From: Corythucha ciliata
Lineage: Eukaryota > Arthropoda > Insecta > Hemiptera > Tingidae
DNA length: 64,000 nucleotides
Direction: 5' to 3'
NCBI GenBank assembly: GCA_038030265.1
Contig: CM075937.1
Span: 19,158,001-19,222,000 of the forward strand
In this document: piece after piece, positions 49,901-61,427 of the stretch
Layout: every line of letters starts with the position of its first letter
Position numbering within the stretch: position 1 is the stretch's first letter
The notes under the pieces: generated by a model
Databases searched by the model: none
What the model was told of the DNA's origin: nothing
The model's input: the letters and a program-made list of their open reading frames with translations, nothing else
Position numbers and translations under genes: made by a program

Positions 49901-50454
49901 TGTTGTATTTGAGCTAGCAGAATAGCACTCTCAGAATAGCCGCGAGTTTTGTTTACTTGTACAGCTTTGTGTACTTGTAGGCTAGGGCTGTATGATCCAT
50001 TTTTGTGCCAAGTTTCCATCCGCTAGCATCATTTTTGCGGCAGTTGTGCTAACAAGGAATTCGGAACTTCCACCTCCTACCATGACTACCCTTCCCTCTC
50101 CACTTTTTCGAAAAATGAAAACGTCAATCGAAGGCTGTTATTACACCGGGTTTTTGTGCCAAATGTGGTGTCACTAAGTTAGGTTATACTGGTGAATGGT
50201 GGCGAAGAAGTGGAAACTAAAGAACGTTGAAATTAAAAGTATTTGTACTTGTATTTGTATTTTCGTTGAGTGTGAAATACAAAATACTTTTGAAAATGTA
50301 TTTCAAATACAAAGCCCAAAATACTTTCAAAAATGTATTTTAAATACAGAAATACAAATACTTTTCCAAAAGTATTTAAATACAATTACAAAATACGTAT
50401 TTTGTATTTAAAATACAAAGTATTTCAAATACTCAAGTATCTTGCCCACCCCTG
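46915..50454. mobile_element. hAT-like element with minisatellite interior, inserted in the LINE
   Basis: The left end CAGGGATGGGCAAAATACTT and reversed right end CAGGGGTGGGCAAGATACTT are flanked by GGTTTGGA (46907-46914) and GGCTTGGA (50455-50462), 7 of 8 identical. AT-rich subterminal arrays of AAATAC/GTATTT words occur at both ends (46920-47060, 50240-50440). The interior includes a further hAT-type start (CACTGGTGGACCTATATCAG at 47267) and minisatellite block 10. Confidence 0.75.
47380..49960 (+). repeat. 30-bp minisatellite block 10
   Basis: About 2.6 kb of degenerate units with the usual core. Its unit order resembles 58800-60430 (shared GCGGAAATCTTCAAGAGG start and GCATCGTGA/TTGAGACCACGAA end), so these two blocks descend from one ancestor. 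Confidence 0.72.
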
Positions 50455-51080
50455 GGCTTGGAGCGAATTGGTCAGAAACGTGTTCTGCAAAAAGCTCAGC
50501 CTTATCTTGATGTGACGTGAGAATATGTCCGGGACTGATCCTCAATCCCTCAGGTGGTTTCATGTAAACTACTTCGTTCAATGACCCATTCAAGAATGCT
50601 GTGTCAACATCCATCTGATGAATTCTGTAATTGTTACGTACAGACAGTGAAAGTTGCAATCTAACGGTTTCAAGTTTCGCTACAGGTGCATAAAGTTCGT
50701 CTTCGACAAGATTTTTCTGGAAAAACAACCTCTGGCTACGAGTCTTGCTTTATATTTTCCGTCGCCCTTAGTACCCATTTTGCATCGACCTCGTCAAATT
50801 TGGAAGTATCAGTTGGGTTACGTACTATGTCCCAAACTTTGTTTTCCTCCATGGCTCTTAGCTCAGATTCAATCGCAGCTTTCCACTTCTCCGCTTCTGG
50901 TCCACTAAGTGCTTCTCCATATACGTCGGAGAATCATGTGTTTCCCCTTTTCCTATAAGAACTTTGTCTGTGATTTTGACAAAATCGACGTCTCTATGAA
51001 TTTCTACACTTTTTCTGTCTTTGAAATAAATTCGGTAGCCTTTTGTTTCGTCGTCATAGCCAACAAATATACCTCTCTTA

Positions 51081-51772
51081 AGGTGCGTTTACACTGAAGT
51101 GTCGCGCTACATTTATTGCTTGAAATTTATGTCAGACACAAATTTCGATAAGTGTAAACACCGAGAAATTTGTGTAGAGACACTTATTTCAACTTCCGGA
51201 AATTTGTGTCGACACTTATATGTATAATAGTCAGTGTAAACACATGATAAACAAAAATTTACTTCTCTTTCATCATTCAGGAACTCTCTGACACTAGGTC
51301 TGTTCCCGGAGAAAAAGTGTAGGGTAGTGTAGTGTAGTGTAGGGCAGGTTGGGGTAGGTAGTGTAGGCGAGGGCAGCGAGGATTTTTTTGTTACACGAAC
51401 ACTTTCAGAGCAGCCAGTGTAAATTCATAACAGTTGTGATATTTTCTCACTCCTGTGCATGTTAGATGAGAGTTATCAATTTATAACAAAAAATTGGAGT
51501 AACTTCGGGCAGCCCGGAGTAGCTCTGAACTCATCGCGAACGCCCTACACTCGCTACGCTAACTACACTCGTCTGCTCGCGAACGCTTTTCGGGCGCCCG
51601 AGTGTACCCTCGGGCAACCTAGTGTAGCTTCGCGAACAGACCTACTTATTCCAGACACAAATGTATGGAAATTTATTTGGGTGTGTAAACGGTCAAAGCG
51701 ATTTGTGTCTGACACTTTACATTTATGTAGCTATATATAAATGTAGCGCGACACTTCAGTGTAAACCCACCT
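51081..51772. mobile_element. PIF/Harbinger-like MITE with a nested MITE
   Basis: The ends AGGTGCGTTTACACTGAAGT and inverted AGGTGGGTTTACACTGAAGT are flanked by TTA (51078-51080, 51773-51775). Inside, a second inverted pair, GGTCTGTTCCCG and CGCGAACAGACC (51297-51642), is flanked by TA. It encloses GTGTAGGGTAGTGTAGTGTA-type repeats facing their complements. The outer element interrupts the copia integrase. Confidence 0.68.
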
Positions 51773-52576
51773 TTAGACTTTTTCCCCCATTTCTTTCTCT
51801 TAGGCTTTGGAATGTGAACAAAAACGTCGGATCCTTAGGGCTTCAAGAAATTAATGTCTGAGGACCGTTTATAGAAGAATTTGATTGGAGATTGACCGGG
51901 TTCCCAAGTTCTGCCAGTTCTATTGAGTATGAAAACTGCTGCGTTCGTAGCCTCCGCCCATAAAGATTTATTCAAATTTTTGTTCTGTAACATAGTTCTT
52001 GCACATTTCACTACTGTTTTATTATCTCGTTCTATTCTTCTGTTCTACTCTGGTGTGTAGAGACAGATTTTTTCATGAACGATGCCACGGTCATTTAAGA
52101 AACTCTCAATAAAGCTATTGACTTCCTCCAATCCGTTATCTGATCTAATCCTTTTAACTTCTTGGTCGTCTGTGCTTCAAACCAGTTCAGATATGCTTGC
52201 AAATGTTCTTTTACTTCTGATTTCTTTTTCATGAAGTATACTGTTCTCCTATTCGAATAATCGTCCTTTAAAAGCAGATAGTAACGATTTTTTCCTAAAG
52301 ATTCAACTTCCATGGGGCCTCTTACATCCATGTGCAACTAAGCCTCCTACTTCTTTCTCACAGCTGTCACTGTCAGGAAAAGGTTTCCTAGTTATCTTTC
52401 CAAGTTTACACTTTTCGCAAACATAAGTCTCGTACTTGTAACTAATTTTACGTTTTTTAAGAATGTCCTTCACGTAACTTAAATTTTGATGTCCTAGTCG
52501 TTGATGCCATTCGTAAAGAGACAGATTCGCATACATTCCACTTTGCTTTATTTCGTCAAATTTAATAACATTCACT

Positions 52577-52890
52577 TGAGGCGTTGAACAGGACATTGAA
52601 AGATGTTAAAAACAGTGACAAACTATTTGGCGGAACTCTGTTGGTCCTTTCAGGTGATTTCAGACAAAAACTTCCAGTCATTCCACGTTCAACATACGCT
52701 GATGAGATCAACGCTTGCTTAAAATCATCTCAATTGTGGCGTAATGTTGAAAAATTACAGCTAAAAATAAATATGCGCGATCAAATGCTTTGTGGATTAG
52801 ATTTGAGAACACCATGTTTTTCACACGGACAATTATACCTACGTGGCATGCTCTCGAGTGGGTAAACCAAAAAATTTAGAAAAATTCGCC
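52577..52890 (+). pseudogene. Helitron Pif1-like helicase fragment
   Basis: GGTLLVLSGDFRQKLPVIPR is the helicase motif of Helitron Rep/Hel proteins, followed by SSQLWRNVEKLQLKINMR. An internal deletion then joins it to the C-terminal motif CFSHGQLYVACSRVGKPKNL, with one frameshift. Its left border coincides with the end of the copia relic. Confidence 0.75.
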
Positions 52891-53429
52891 AATGAGGAAG
52901 TAACACATTTTCCAAAACCATGCCGTCATGATAGCTTGGTTACCAAAACTCATGAAAACACGATCCGTTCACATAAAATCAGGCCCTATATTTTTTTATT
53001 AATTTTTAAAAATTGGGTCGCGGGACCCATTTGAAATAGGCTAGATAGACTGATGACGCAATATCAGCCTTCGCATAATCTTCACAATGGCTTCCCACAA
53101 ATCAAACAATAGGACTTTAGTGGGACTTTAGAGGAAGGGGATGGTCAAGAAGGGGCAACACATGATAACAGCCATGATGCGGAGGGTTGGGAGGGGTCAC
53201 GACCCCTTAGTTACGTCACGAGTCACAGACCGGCCGTTTAAGGTAACAAAAAAAATTGGCAAGTTTTATTATTTCGCTATAAATCGAAATCAATCATTTA
53301 CGCACTAATATTCAATTCCTGGTCATATTTAGTCATTTTCATTAGAAAAAAAATGTCTCCAGCGATTTTTATTTTTTATGTTACTTCCTCATTCAAGGTT
53401 CTTCTTGGTATTTTTACGCCAAAAAACCA

Positions 53430-53890
53430 CATCTAACCTGCAAATTTGCACTATTTTTCAATTGAAGCTGTGAATTAACGTTTTTTGTCAATTTTTCCGT
53501 GCATTGGCGATACGTATTCCTCTATTTTAATCACGAATTAGCGTTTTTCTCTGTTTCAGACGCCGATTAGCACTTACTCCCGCAGATTTAGCCGCTAAAT
53601 AACGTTTGTCTAAATGTCAGCCGCGAAATAGAGTTCTGTCTCAATTTTATTCGCGAATTGGCTTTTTTCTTCAATTGTGCCATGAATCAACGCTTTTCTC
53701 CGATTTTAGCCACGAAGTTGCCTTCAAAAGCCGCGAATTGGCGTTTTTCTCAATTTTAGCCCTGATTTGGTGATTTTTTTTCATTTTAGCCGTTCATTAG
53801 CGTTTTTCTACATTTCATCCGCGAATTAGCGCTTCTTATTAATTTATCCGCTAATTAGTGACTTTCTCCAATTTCAGCCACGCTAGTTCT
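53430..53890 (+). repeat. 30-bp minisatellite block 11
   Basis: A short block with the usual core. A G9 run and a hAT-type end (GGCGCCACTG, 54059-54068) follow. Confidence 0.6.
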
Positions 53891-56800
53891 TCCTATATCA
53901 TCCATTACCGTACTCGTTGCATTCACTGTTACAGGATAACTTAGCTGTCGGATGGCAAATGGCAATGCGGTATAGTGTTTTTTTGGGGGGGGGGGCGCTC
54001 CCAGAGGTGTGGATGGGTCCTTTTTCCAGAGTTCTGCTGCACCTCATTGAAACTATTTCGGCGCCACTGATTAAGTATAAAAATAATGAAATGAAGTAAT
54101 TCAATCATTTTAAACTGCTCTGCGCGTGACTCCAACTCTAACCAACAGAATGAGCTTGCAGGACCTGTGGCGCAGCTCTCGGTTTTTTCCTTTTTCTGGA
54201 AGGCCATTAATTCTAACGGTCGTTTAAAATGACGGGGTTTTAATAAGGCAACACGCTGTGAGTCTTTCCACGGAATTCATCGTTTCCTTTCCACGTTGTA
54301 ATAAAAATAAAGACGTCAAAAGAGACTAGAAACACGTATTATATGCATAAATTCTTTTTCCCCAGCGAAGTAAAGCTCTAATTGGATTTTAAAATTCGGT
54401 CCTTTGGCTCTTCGTCCCTTACAGCGTCTTCCTTCTCATGGGGTTCCAACAAATTATCATGCTAATGAGCAATTCGACCTCCTCGGACCTTGTAATACAA
54501 CGTAATCAGAAAGTTAACAACGAGCACCTTTATCTTTTTTACAGGACAGGATAACGAGACAACTTTTAACCCCTACCCAATCCTGCAACATTCCTTGCCG
54601 GACGCGTTCTTTATTTTGTTTTTTTTTTATAAACCATTCGATCACTGAAATCATGCATAGTTTATTCATTTTAATTTTTTAAAAAAGTATCCCATTTGAA
54701 TTTTAATGCGTCTCATCTCCAGACTTTACTAAACAATGACTTATTGCGTCTCGGTATCCCTATTATAGACGCTCCTTTCTTCCAGCTTTTTTACGGTATC
54801 GAGTGGCTTCTTCTTGACTTTGGATTATAAGGGTTCACACCTACTATGTAAATAACTTAATCAACAGCGGCGGTCGGTAAATTGAAGGCATGGACCCGCG
54901 GGTTTGTGGATGAGGATGATGCGGAGAAGAAAAATAAAGATGAGCCTTTGACGCACTGAGGATCACCCTTCAGGACGGAAAAAAAGTTTTGTGTAATAAG
55001 TCTTCAGGTAAATACAACTTGAAAGGGTCTTTGATGACGATGATGATAGGGGTGAAGCTCCTGGGCTTTTTTTTCTTTTTTGTTGAATAAAGCAGTAATT
55101 GAACACGTCAAAACGGACAGTTTGAAGGTGTTGGAATACGAGTTTTTTTTTGTTACTAAGGTGTGGTAAATGGACAAATGGCGTGAATTGGGTGCAAGGT
55201 AGAAGGAATCTCAAATCGCGACCACTTCAACACCCAGTAAATCACCAACAGTGTGGCGCAGGGTTGAGGGGGTCGCCCCCAGTGCGTGATGCTAAGCTCT
55301 GATATCGGGGAATCCCCCCCCCCCGCTCCGGATTCAAGTCCTTTTCTTCTCCACTCCTCCTCCGCCACGTACCATTCGCAAGAAAGGAAAGATCTACCGC
55401 AGGTCTCGCCATGGAACATTCCCCCATCTTACAGGAAGATCATGCGAGATAAAAACGGGCCAGAGCTTTTTCGATGTTTATCAGCTTCATAAGCTCACTC
55501 CCACGACAATTATTCCTACGATACCGGAGAAGAATATAAATTTTACGTGCTTCTCCCAATTACGCACCCCCCCACCACCACACATATACATTTTTCTTTT
55601 TACTGTTCATTTTATTCACCGAGACAGCAAAATTCATGGTAAGTCACCCGCGCAGGTAGTTTCACTTAACAGCACGTACCTTCCTACTCGTTTCGATTCG
55701 ACATGCAAACACCTCGAGTTTGGCTCTTTCCCCCCGCCACAACCCCCTCACTATGATCTTTTTAAAACTAAACTTGAATTATTCAAAAGAGTTTAAGATA
55801 ATACCTTCAGGTACCCGCTTAATTATCCATTTGGTTAATTGGAAACGACTTTAAAAAAAAATGAAATCAGAAGGTTTTTATTTTTTTGACAAGACTCTTT
55901 AAAGGAAGAGAGCAGCAACCAAGTCGAGACAAAGAATAAAGAGAGAGGAAAAAGCGGATGTTGTTAATCCTCCCCTAAGCAACCAATGAATATGCAATCT
56001 ACAGGCTCCATCACCTCTCTCATTTACAGTCTTCTTTCGCAAACTTTCTATAATACAGGTACATTTATATTTTTTTTAATGCTCTCTGTGTGGACACACA
56101 AAGAGCAGGAAGGCCTACCCCATAAACCATGATTGAGAAAAGATGAGGCCGGAGGAGTTTTAGGGGTTTAATTGTGGATTGATATACTCGCGAAAACTTG
56201 GTCTGCTAATTACAGACTGGACCAAATGTTCTGTCACAGGCTATTGTATAATCCAACAATTCAATATTCACACTTTCGCTCATATAAGCCTCGAGTGACC
56301 TTCGGATTTTTTTTCTCTCGTCGTGCTATGAGCAAATCGAATGAAATAACGACAAAATTTTGGGTGTAATTTTACGTAATTTTCAAGAATCGAACAAATA
56401 AAATGGTAACCCTTACGAGATACCACTTTCTATAGAGACGTTAACGTTGAAGGAGGTCGTAAAAATAATAAGCAGCATGCAAAACGCTCGGTCACCACTT
56501 TCGTTAGCTATTAACGGATATTTGTCCCTAAAAAAAAATTATTTATTAACTATTACCAGAAATTAGTGCAAAATAAGTTGAGAGTAGGTAGCATTTTCAG
56601 CCGGTTGTAATGACAGAAATAGCATAATTTCTTCTTAAATTTAATCAAAAACTGCAGAAACTTGTCGTTCTACGTGGAAAAAGTCAACACTCGCTCGGGA
56701 ATCTATTCATTTAGCCCAATAAAAATGACTATTTATATTTAACGTGAATGCCGATTTATTTTCGAAACTTGACAAGTCGATCCCAGAAATGAGGCGATAC

Positions 56801-57040
56801 GGAAGAGGGACTGACTGTTTTTACTGGGATTTCCGCAACTTATGTGCTGAATTAGCAGATTTCACAGTGGGGAACTTCGCCGGAGGGCTGTGATCGCCAG
56901 TTTACCAGTTTACCGTTTCTGTGCCCAGAGAAGCGTGGACGGGTTCAACAATGGTCGTCAACATTTTTTGAATCGGTGTTTTCGAGTTCTCTTGCCCCAA
57001 TAAATAGCGGACTCAAAAATTTCCTTCCAAGTACGGGTGT
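53891..57040. other. Longest stretch without repeats or genes
   Basis: About 3.1 kb with no recognised gene, RNA or element. Open frames are under 90 aa and lack domain signs. It could hold regulatory or non-coding transcribed sequence; nothing in it can be named. Confidence 0.35.
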
Positions 57041-57059
57041 AGTACTGCGTACTCACATA

Positions 57060-58215
57060 TAACCAGAGGCGTAGGCTTTAGGCTTCCGTGGGTGAGCACC
57101 CCCCTCCCTCGCGTGCGTTTAGCATTATAAATGCTAATAGTTCGAGAGCTAGCGACAGTCCCATTCAACCGGAAGAACATAGTCACTAAATGTGTGCAAA
57201 ATGATGGCATTTGATCCCCTATTTACGAGTCCTTAATTTGGGACATGAATTTAACCAGAAGAACATAGTCCATAAACTAGTCTAATTCGAAAGGTTTTAT
57301 GGAGCTGATTACGAATATGATCGTCTGCCGCCGTCTGCCTGGGGCATTTGCCCTCTGTGACTCGCCAAACTCACGTAATTCGGTAAATTTTAATTTACCG
57401 GAAGAACAAAGTCCTGAAACTGGTCTTATTCCATAATTTTTCTATGGAGACAAAAACCTTTCGAATGAGATTAGTTTCAGGACTATGTTCTTCCGGTTAA
57501 TCATTATCCCTCTGTGCAGTTTGACTGGTCACTGAAAGAAAGGCCCCATGCAGACACCGGCAGACAATCATTTTCGTATTCAGCCACATAAAACCTGTTG
57601 CATAAGACCATTTTCCGGACTTATTTTTTTCTGTTAAGAGTAATATCCCTGATGTAGGAAGTTTGACCGGCCACCGAGGGCAAACGCACCAGGCTGACGT
57701 CGCCAGACGACTATGTTTGTAATCGCATTCCCATAAATTCTACCGAATAAGACCAGTTTCAGGACTATGTTCTTCCGGTTAATTAAAATTTCCCAAATTA
57801 TGTGTGTTTAGCGAGCCACAGAGGGCAAATGCCCCAGGCTGACGATCATTTTCGTATTCTACCACATGAAACCTGTCGCTTAAGACAATATTCCGGAATT
57901 AGTTTTTCCGGTTAATTAATATCCATGATTGAGGGAGTTTGACTGGCCACCGAGGGCAAATGCTCCAGGCTGATGCCGCCAGACGATTATATTTGTAATC
58001 ATCTCCATGAATTCTATCGAATAAGACCAGTTTCGGGACTATGTTCTTCCAGTTATTTAAAATTTTAGCAAATTTCGAGAGTTTGGCGAGACACAGAGGG
58101 CAAATGCCCCAGGCAGACGGCGCGGTGGCAGACGATCATATTCGTAATCAGCTCCATAAAACATTTCGAATGAGACTAGTTTCGTGACTATGTTCTTCCG
58201 GTTGAATGGGACTGT
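57060..58215. repeat. Satellite family C array
   Basis: The words CAAATGCCCCAGGC and GACTATGTTCTTCCGGTTAA recur at alternating intervals (57683, 57826, 57952, 58097), giving a dimer of about 270 bp. The copy at 57337-57365 is inverted. Fragments occur at 7140-7510 and 15000-16100. Confidence 0.65.
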
Positions 58216-58244
58216 CGCCAGATCTCGGTCTATAAACCTTGCGT

Positions 58245-58700
58245 TTGTTATATGTATGCTAAATTCCGAACAGATGGGTGTAGTGCATAGAAACGGAGAA
58301 ATTGGACACAGAAAATACGAAATAGCAAGGTTTACGACGATAGCAGTGTGTTAAACTTCTGAGAATGAATACCCATTATGTTTTAATTATTCATGATTCT
58401 TTATTGCCATTCTCGTATTTTTGAATAAAGAGTAGGGGTATTGATGCTCAGAAGTTTAACATGTACGTTATCGACCTAAAGGCCCGTTCACAAGCTCTAT
58501 GTTTGCGTTGTGTAGAGTCTATGCAACCAAACAAATTTATTCCCTCGAAAAATGAAGCATTTTGATAGGTTGCATAGACACCACACAACGTAAACATAGA
58601 GCTTGTGAACGGGCCTTAAACCCTGTTATTTCGTTGTTTTTTTTGTTCAGTTTTTCCGTCTCTATGGACTACACCCATCTGTTCAGCATTTATCATATAA
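58245..58700. mobile_element. Nested palindromic MITEs
   Basis: An outer inverted pair (GAACAGATGGGTGTAGTGCA at 58269 and its near-complement at about 58665-58685) encloses an inner pair at 58332-58462 (GTTAAACTTCTGAG). A complete MITE at 58482-58617 has ends AAGGCCCGTTCACAAGCTCT. No ORF is present. Confidence 0.65.
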
Positions 58701-58729
58701 CAAATACAATGTTAGCATTTTTCATGAAT

Positions 58730-60674
58730 CACAGGTGAACCAACACGTATGGGGGCGGAAATCTTCAAGAGGCTCCTAAAAGTCTCTAATTATACCCAAG
58801 GCCTTTTCCTTATTTTAGGCAAACCGCTATTTCCACGCCAAACAGCGCTTATGCCAAGTTAAAGCCGCGAATTTCTCCATTTTAGCCGCGAATGAGTGCT
58901 TTTTGTCAACTTTACCAGCAAATTAGCGCTTTTCGCCACAATTAAGCGCAAATTAGCGGGGTAATCCCCCCCCCCTCAAGAAACAAAGTAGCTTTTTTCA
59001 TCCCGTGAATCAGCGATGTTTCTTAACTTTCCTCGAGTTGGGTTTACCACAATAATTTTAGCGGCAAATTAACGATTTTTTCCAGCAGGGTCCAGGGAAT
59101 TAGCACTTTACTCAGTTAGAGCTGAAAATTAGCGCTTTACTCAATATTAGCCGCAAAATAGCGGTTTTTTCTAAATGTTTACGACAAATTAGCTTTTTTT
59201 TTGTTCAACATAACCATACGCTACGATTAGCGATTTTATCTCAGTTTTAGCCGCGAATTTGCGGGTTTTTCACCCATAGCCATAAATAAGCGCTTTTTCT
59301 CAATTTTAGCCTCAAAGTTGACTGAGAGAAAGCCGCGAATTAGCGTATTTCCAATTTTTGACGCAAATTTGGCCACGGATTAGCGCTTTTTCTCAATTTT
59401 AGCAGCGCAGTAGGGTTTCCATCGTTTGTATTGGCGATTTTCCTCAATTTTAGCAGCGCAGTAGGGTTTCCATCGTTTGTATTGGCGATTTTCCTCAATT
59501 TTAGCAGCGCAGTAGGGTTTCCATCGTTTGTATTGGCGATTTTCCACAATTTTAGCCACGAATTATAGTTTTCCTCGTTTTCAGCTACAGATAAGCCATT
59601 TTTTTCAGTTTTAGCAGCGAATTAGCACTTTTTCTCAGTTTGAGTTGAAAATTAGTGTTTTTCTTAATGTTAGCCGCCCTAATTAATATATTTTTTTCAA
59701 TTTTTGTCGCGTTGTTTTTTAGACTTTAGCTCCGCATAAGCAATTTGTTTCTACTTTCTGCTATGGATTAGCGCTGTTTCTCAGTTTGAGCCTCGAATCT
59801 TTCAGAAGCTAGACGGATTTGCGTTTTCTCGATTAGTGATTTTCTTCATTTTCATATTCGCGAATTAACGTTTTTTCTCAACTTTAACCGCGAATTAGTG
59901 ATTTTTCTCCATTTCATCTGTGAAATGGCGTTTTCTGATAATTTTTCAGTGAGCATATCTATTCTCTTTTTTTTATATGCGAATGGATGATTTTTCGCCA
60001 TTTCAAATGTGAATTTTCCATTTTGGCCCAATTTTAATCCGTATTAGCGTTGTTTTTTTCAATATTAGCCGCGATGTTTTTTTTACTTGTACAGCCTTGA
60101 ATTAGTAGCGTGTATTCGCAATTGTAGCCGCGGGCTTGGCAACACTTTTACATTAATTTCTACATTTTATCCGCGGAATCGACGATTTTTTCTAAATTTC
60201 TGTCTGAAAGATGCATCGTGATACCACGAATCAGCGCTTTTTCGCAGTTATAGCCAAGAATATTGGCGCTTTTCCCCAAGTTTTTGCCGCGTCAGCCAGT
60301 TGTTAATTACCGATCAGTACATTAGTGCGCTTATAAGGACCTAGCGAAACTGGGGACGGTCCGTTTTCTCTATATTTTCCATGACTTTCCCTCAAGAAGG
60401 CGCAAATTTGTGTATTTCAACCACCAGAATAGCACTCTTAGGGGCTCAATCGAATAGTCAGCCCACACTCTTTGCTGATATCACCTGTAACGTTATATTC
60501 TCCAGGTCGGATATAGACTGAAATTCGTAGAATGGAGCCAAATCGCTGTCCAACCTTTTCACATGAATGAACCTAAAAATCCTCATTTTTCCGTATTTAA
60601 GCTTTTCGGGGGGGCCCGCCTGACAGGGGCCCGGGGCGGTCCGCCCCCCTCGCCACTACCTCGGTACGCTACTG
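58730..60674. mobile_element. hAT-like element, minisatellite-filled (8-bp duplication TCATGAAT)
   Basis: TCATGAAT is perfectly repeated at 58722-58729 and 60675-60682. The left end is CACAGGTGAACC; the reversed right end is CAGTAGCGTACCGAGG, so the terminal match is modest. Minisatellite block 12 (58800-60430) fills most of it. Confidence 0.68.
58800..60430 (+). repeat. 30-bp minisatellite block 12
   Basis: The usual core. At 59395-59545 three almost identical 51-bp units (TAGGGTTTCCATCGTTTGTA inside) stand out as a recent local amplification. Confidence 0.72.
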
Positions 60675-61283
60675 TCATGAATACCCCAAGTATTTAACAT
60701 TTAACAAATCCAACAACTGGTGCCAGAAGTGATTCCCTAATGGAAGTCAGTCTGGAGAATCCCCTCAGTACTCTCGTCAGACTTGCTATCTGAAGCTCTT
60801 CGAATGGCGACCTCAAATCTTCGTGGCGCTCCTCCTACCGACGTCACTATTACCAGGCCGCCTTCATTTAATCTGCCAAAAAAATAACGTCACCAAACCC
60901 GTAACGACGACGCAAACCCCCATGATCCTCACTGGTTACGCTTGAGGTAAACCAAGATAAAAGGCTATGAGGAGAAAAAATATAATTGGTTTTATGACAA
61001 AATAAAAAAAGTGGAACAATGGATGAAGGGTGTTTTAAAACTTGTAGACGAGACGAGATGAAAACTGACGTCGTTGAAGAACGATGATTGAGGCGAGAGC
61101 CGATGTTGAAGGACGAGACAAGACGAGATGAAGACCGACGTCGTTGAAGAACAAGGGTTGAGGCGAAAGATGATGTTGAAGGACGATATGAGATGAAAAC
61201 CGACGCCGATGAAGAATGAGGGTTGAGACAAGAGCTGATGATGAAGGACGAGGTAAGAAGGTTCAAGGAGTTCAAGCGACGTT
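60391..61283 (+). repeat. Tandem duplication, copy 1
   Basis: It runs from CAAGAAGGCGCAAATTTGTG to the end of a 69-bp repeat array and is repeated directly downstream in 61284-63025. It begins inside the 58730-60674 element. Confidence 0.75.
61060..61260 (+). repeat. 69-70 bp minisatellite, copy 1
   Basis: About three units contain GAAGACCGACGTCGTTGAAG and GATTGAGGCGAGAGC. The copy at 62735-63005 has about one more unit. Confidence 0.7.
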
Positions 61284-61376
61284 CTCCTCAAGAAGGCGCA
61301 AATTTATGTATTTCAACCACCAGAATAGCACTCTTAGGGGCTCAATCGAATAGTCAGCCCCCACTCTTTGCTGATA

Positions 61377-61378
<2 letters not shown>

Positions 61379-61427
<49 letters not shown>

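Larger units (their letters stand above)
45541..50535 (-). mobile_element. Jockey-type non-LTR element, 5' truncated, split by a hAT-like insertion
   Basis: Poly-A with AATAAA marks the 3' end (plus-strand T12 at 45541-45552). The RT half lies at 46906-45693. The linker upstream of RT (DKAELFAEHVSDQFAP) is at 50530-50463, across the insertion 46915-50454. It sits inside the copia RT domain. The target duplication was not resolved. Confidence 0.75.
45428..52597 (-). mobile_element. Copia (Ty1/copia) relic with nested insertions
   Basis: Minus-strand copia sequence lies in three pieces. 52597-51773 has a gag-pre-integrase zinc motif (WHQRLGH...CEKCKLGK) and integrase core (HMDVRGPMEVE). 51080-50535 has FVGYDDETKGYRIYF and RT (MDVDTAFLNG). 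45540-45430 has the next RT block (SIYNLRQAPKCWHDKLNEEL). The gaps are filled by a Harbinger-like MITE and a jockey-type LINE. Several stops and frameshifts show that it is dead. No LTR was identified, and the 5' side is cut by Helitron sequence near 52577. Confidence 0.8.

Noticed and set aside
47267..49960. A separate hAT-like element starting CACTGGTGGACC at 47267
   Set aside because: No partner end with GGTGAGGT was found, so it is described only as a start-like sequence within 46915-50454.
60868..61291. Ser-rich 99-135 aa open frames antisense to the 69-bp repeats
   Set aside because: They follow the repeat period, recur identically in the duplicate at 62549-63065, and have no domain; most likely chance frames.
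61379..61426. Poly-T run as a promoter or terminator
   Set aside because: It is the poly-A tail of the minus-strand LINE, as shown by the 13-bp target duplication bordering it.
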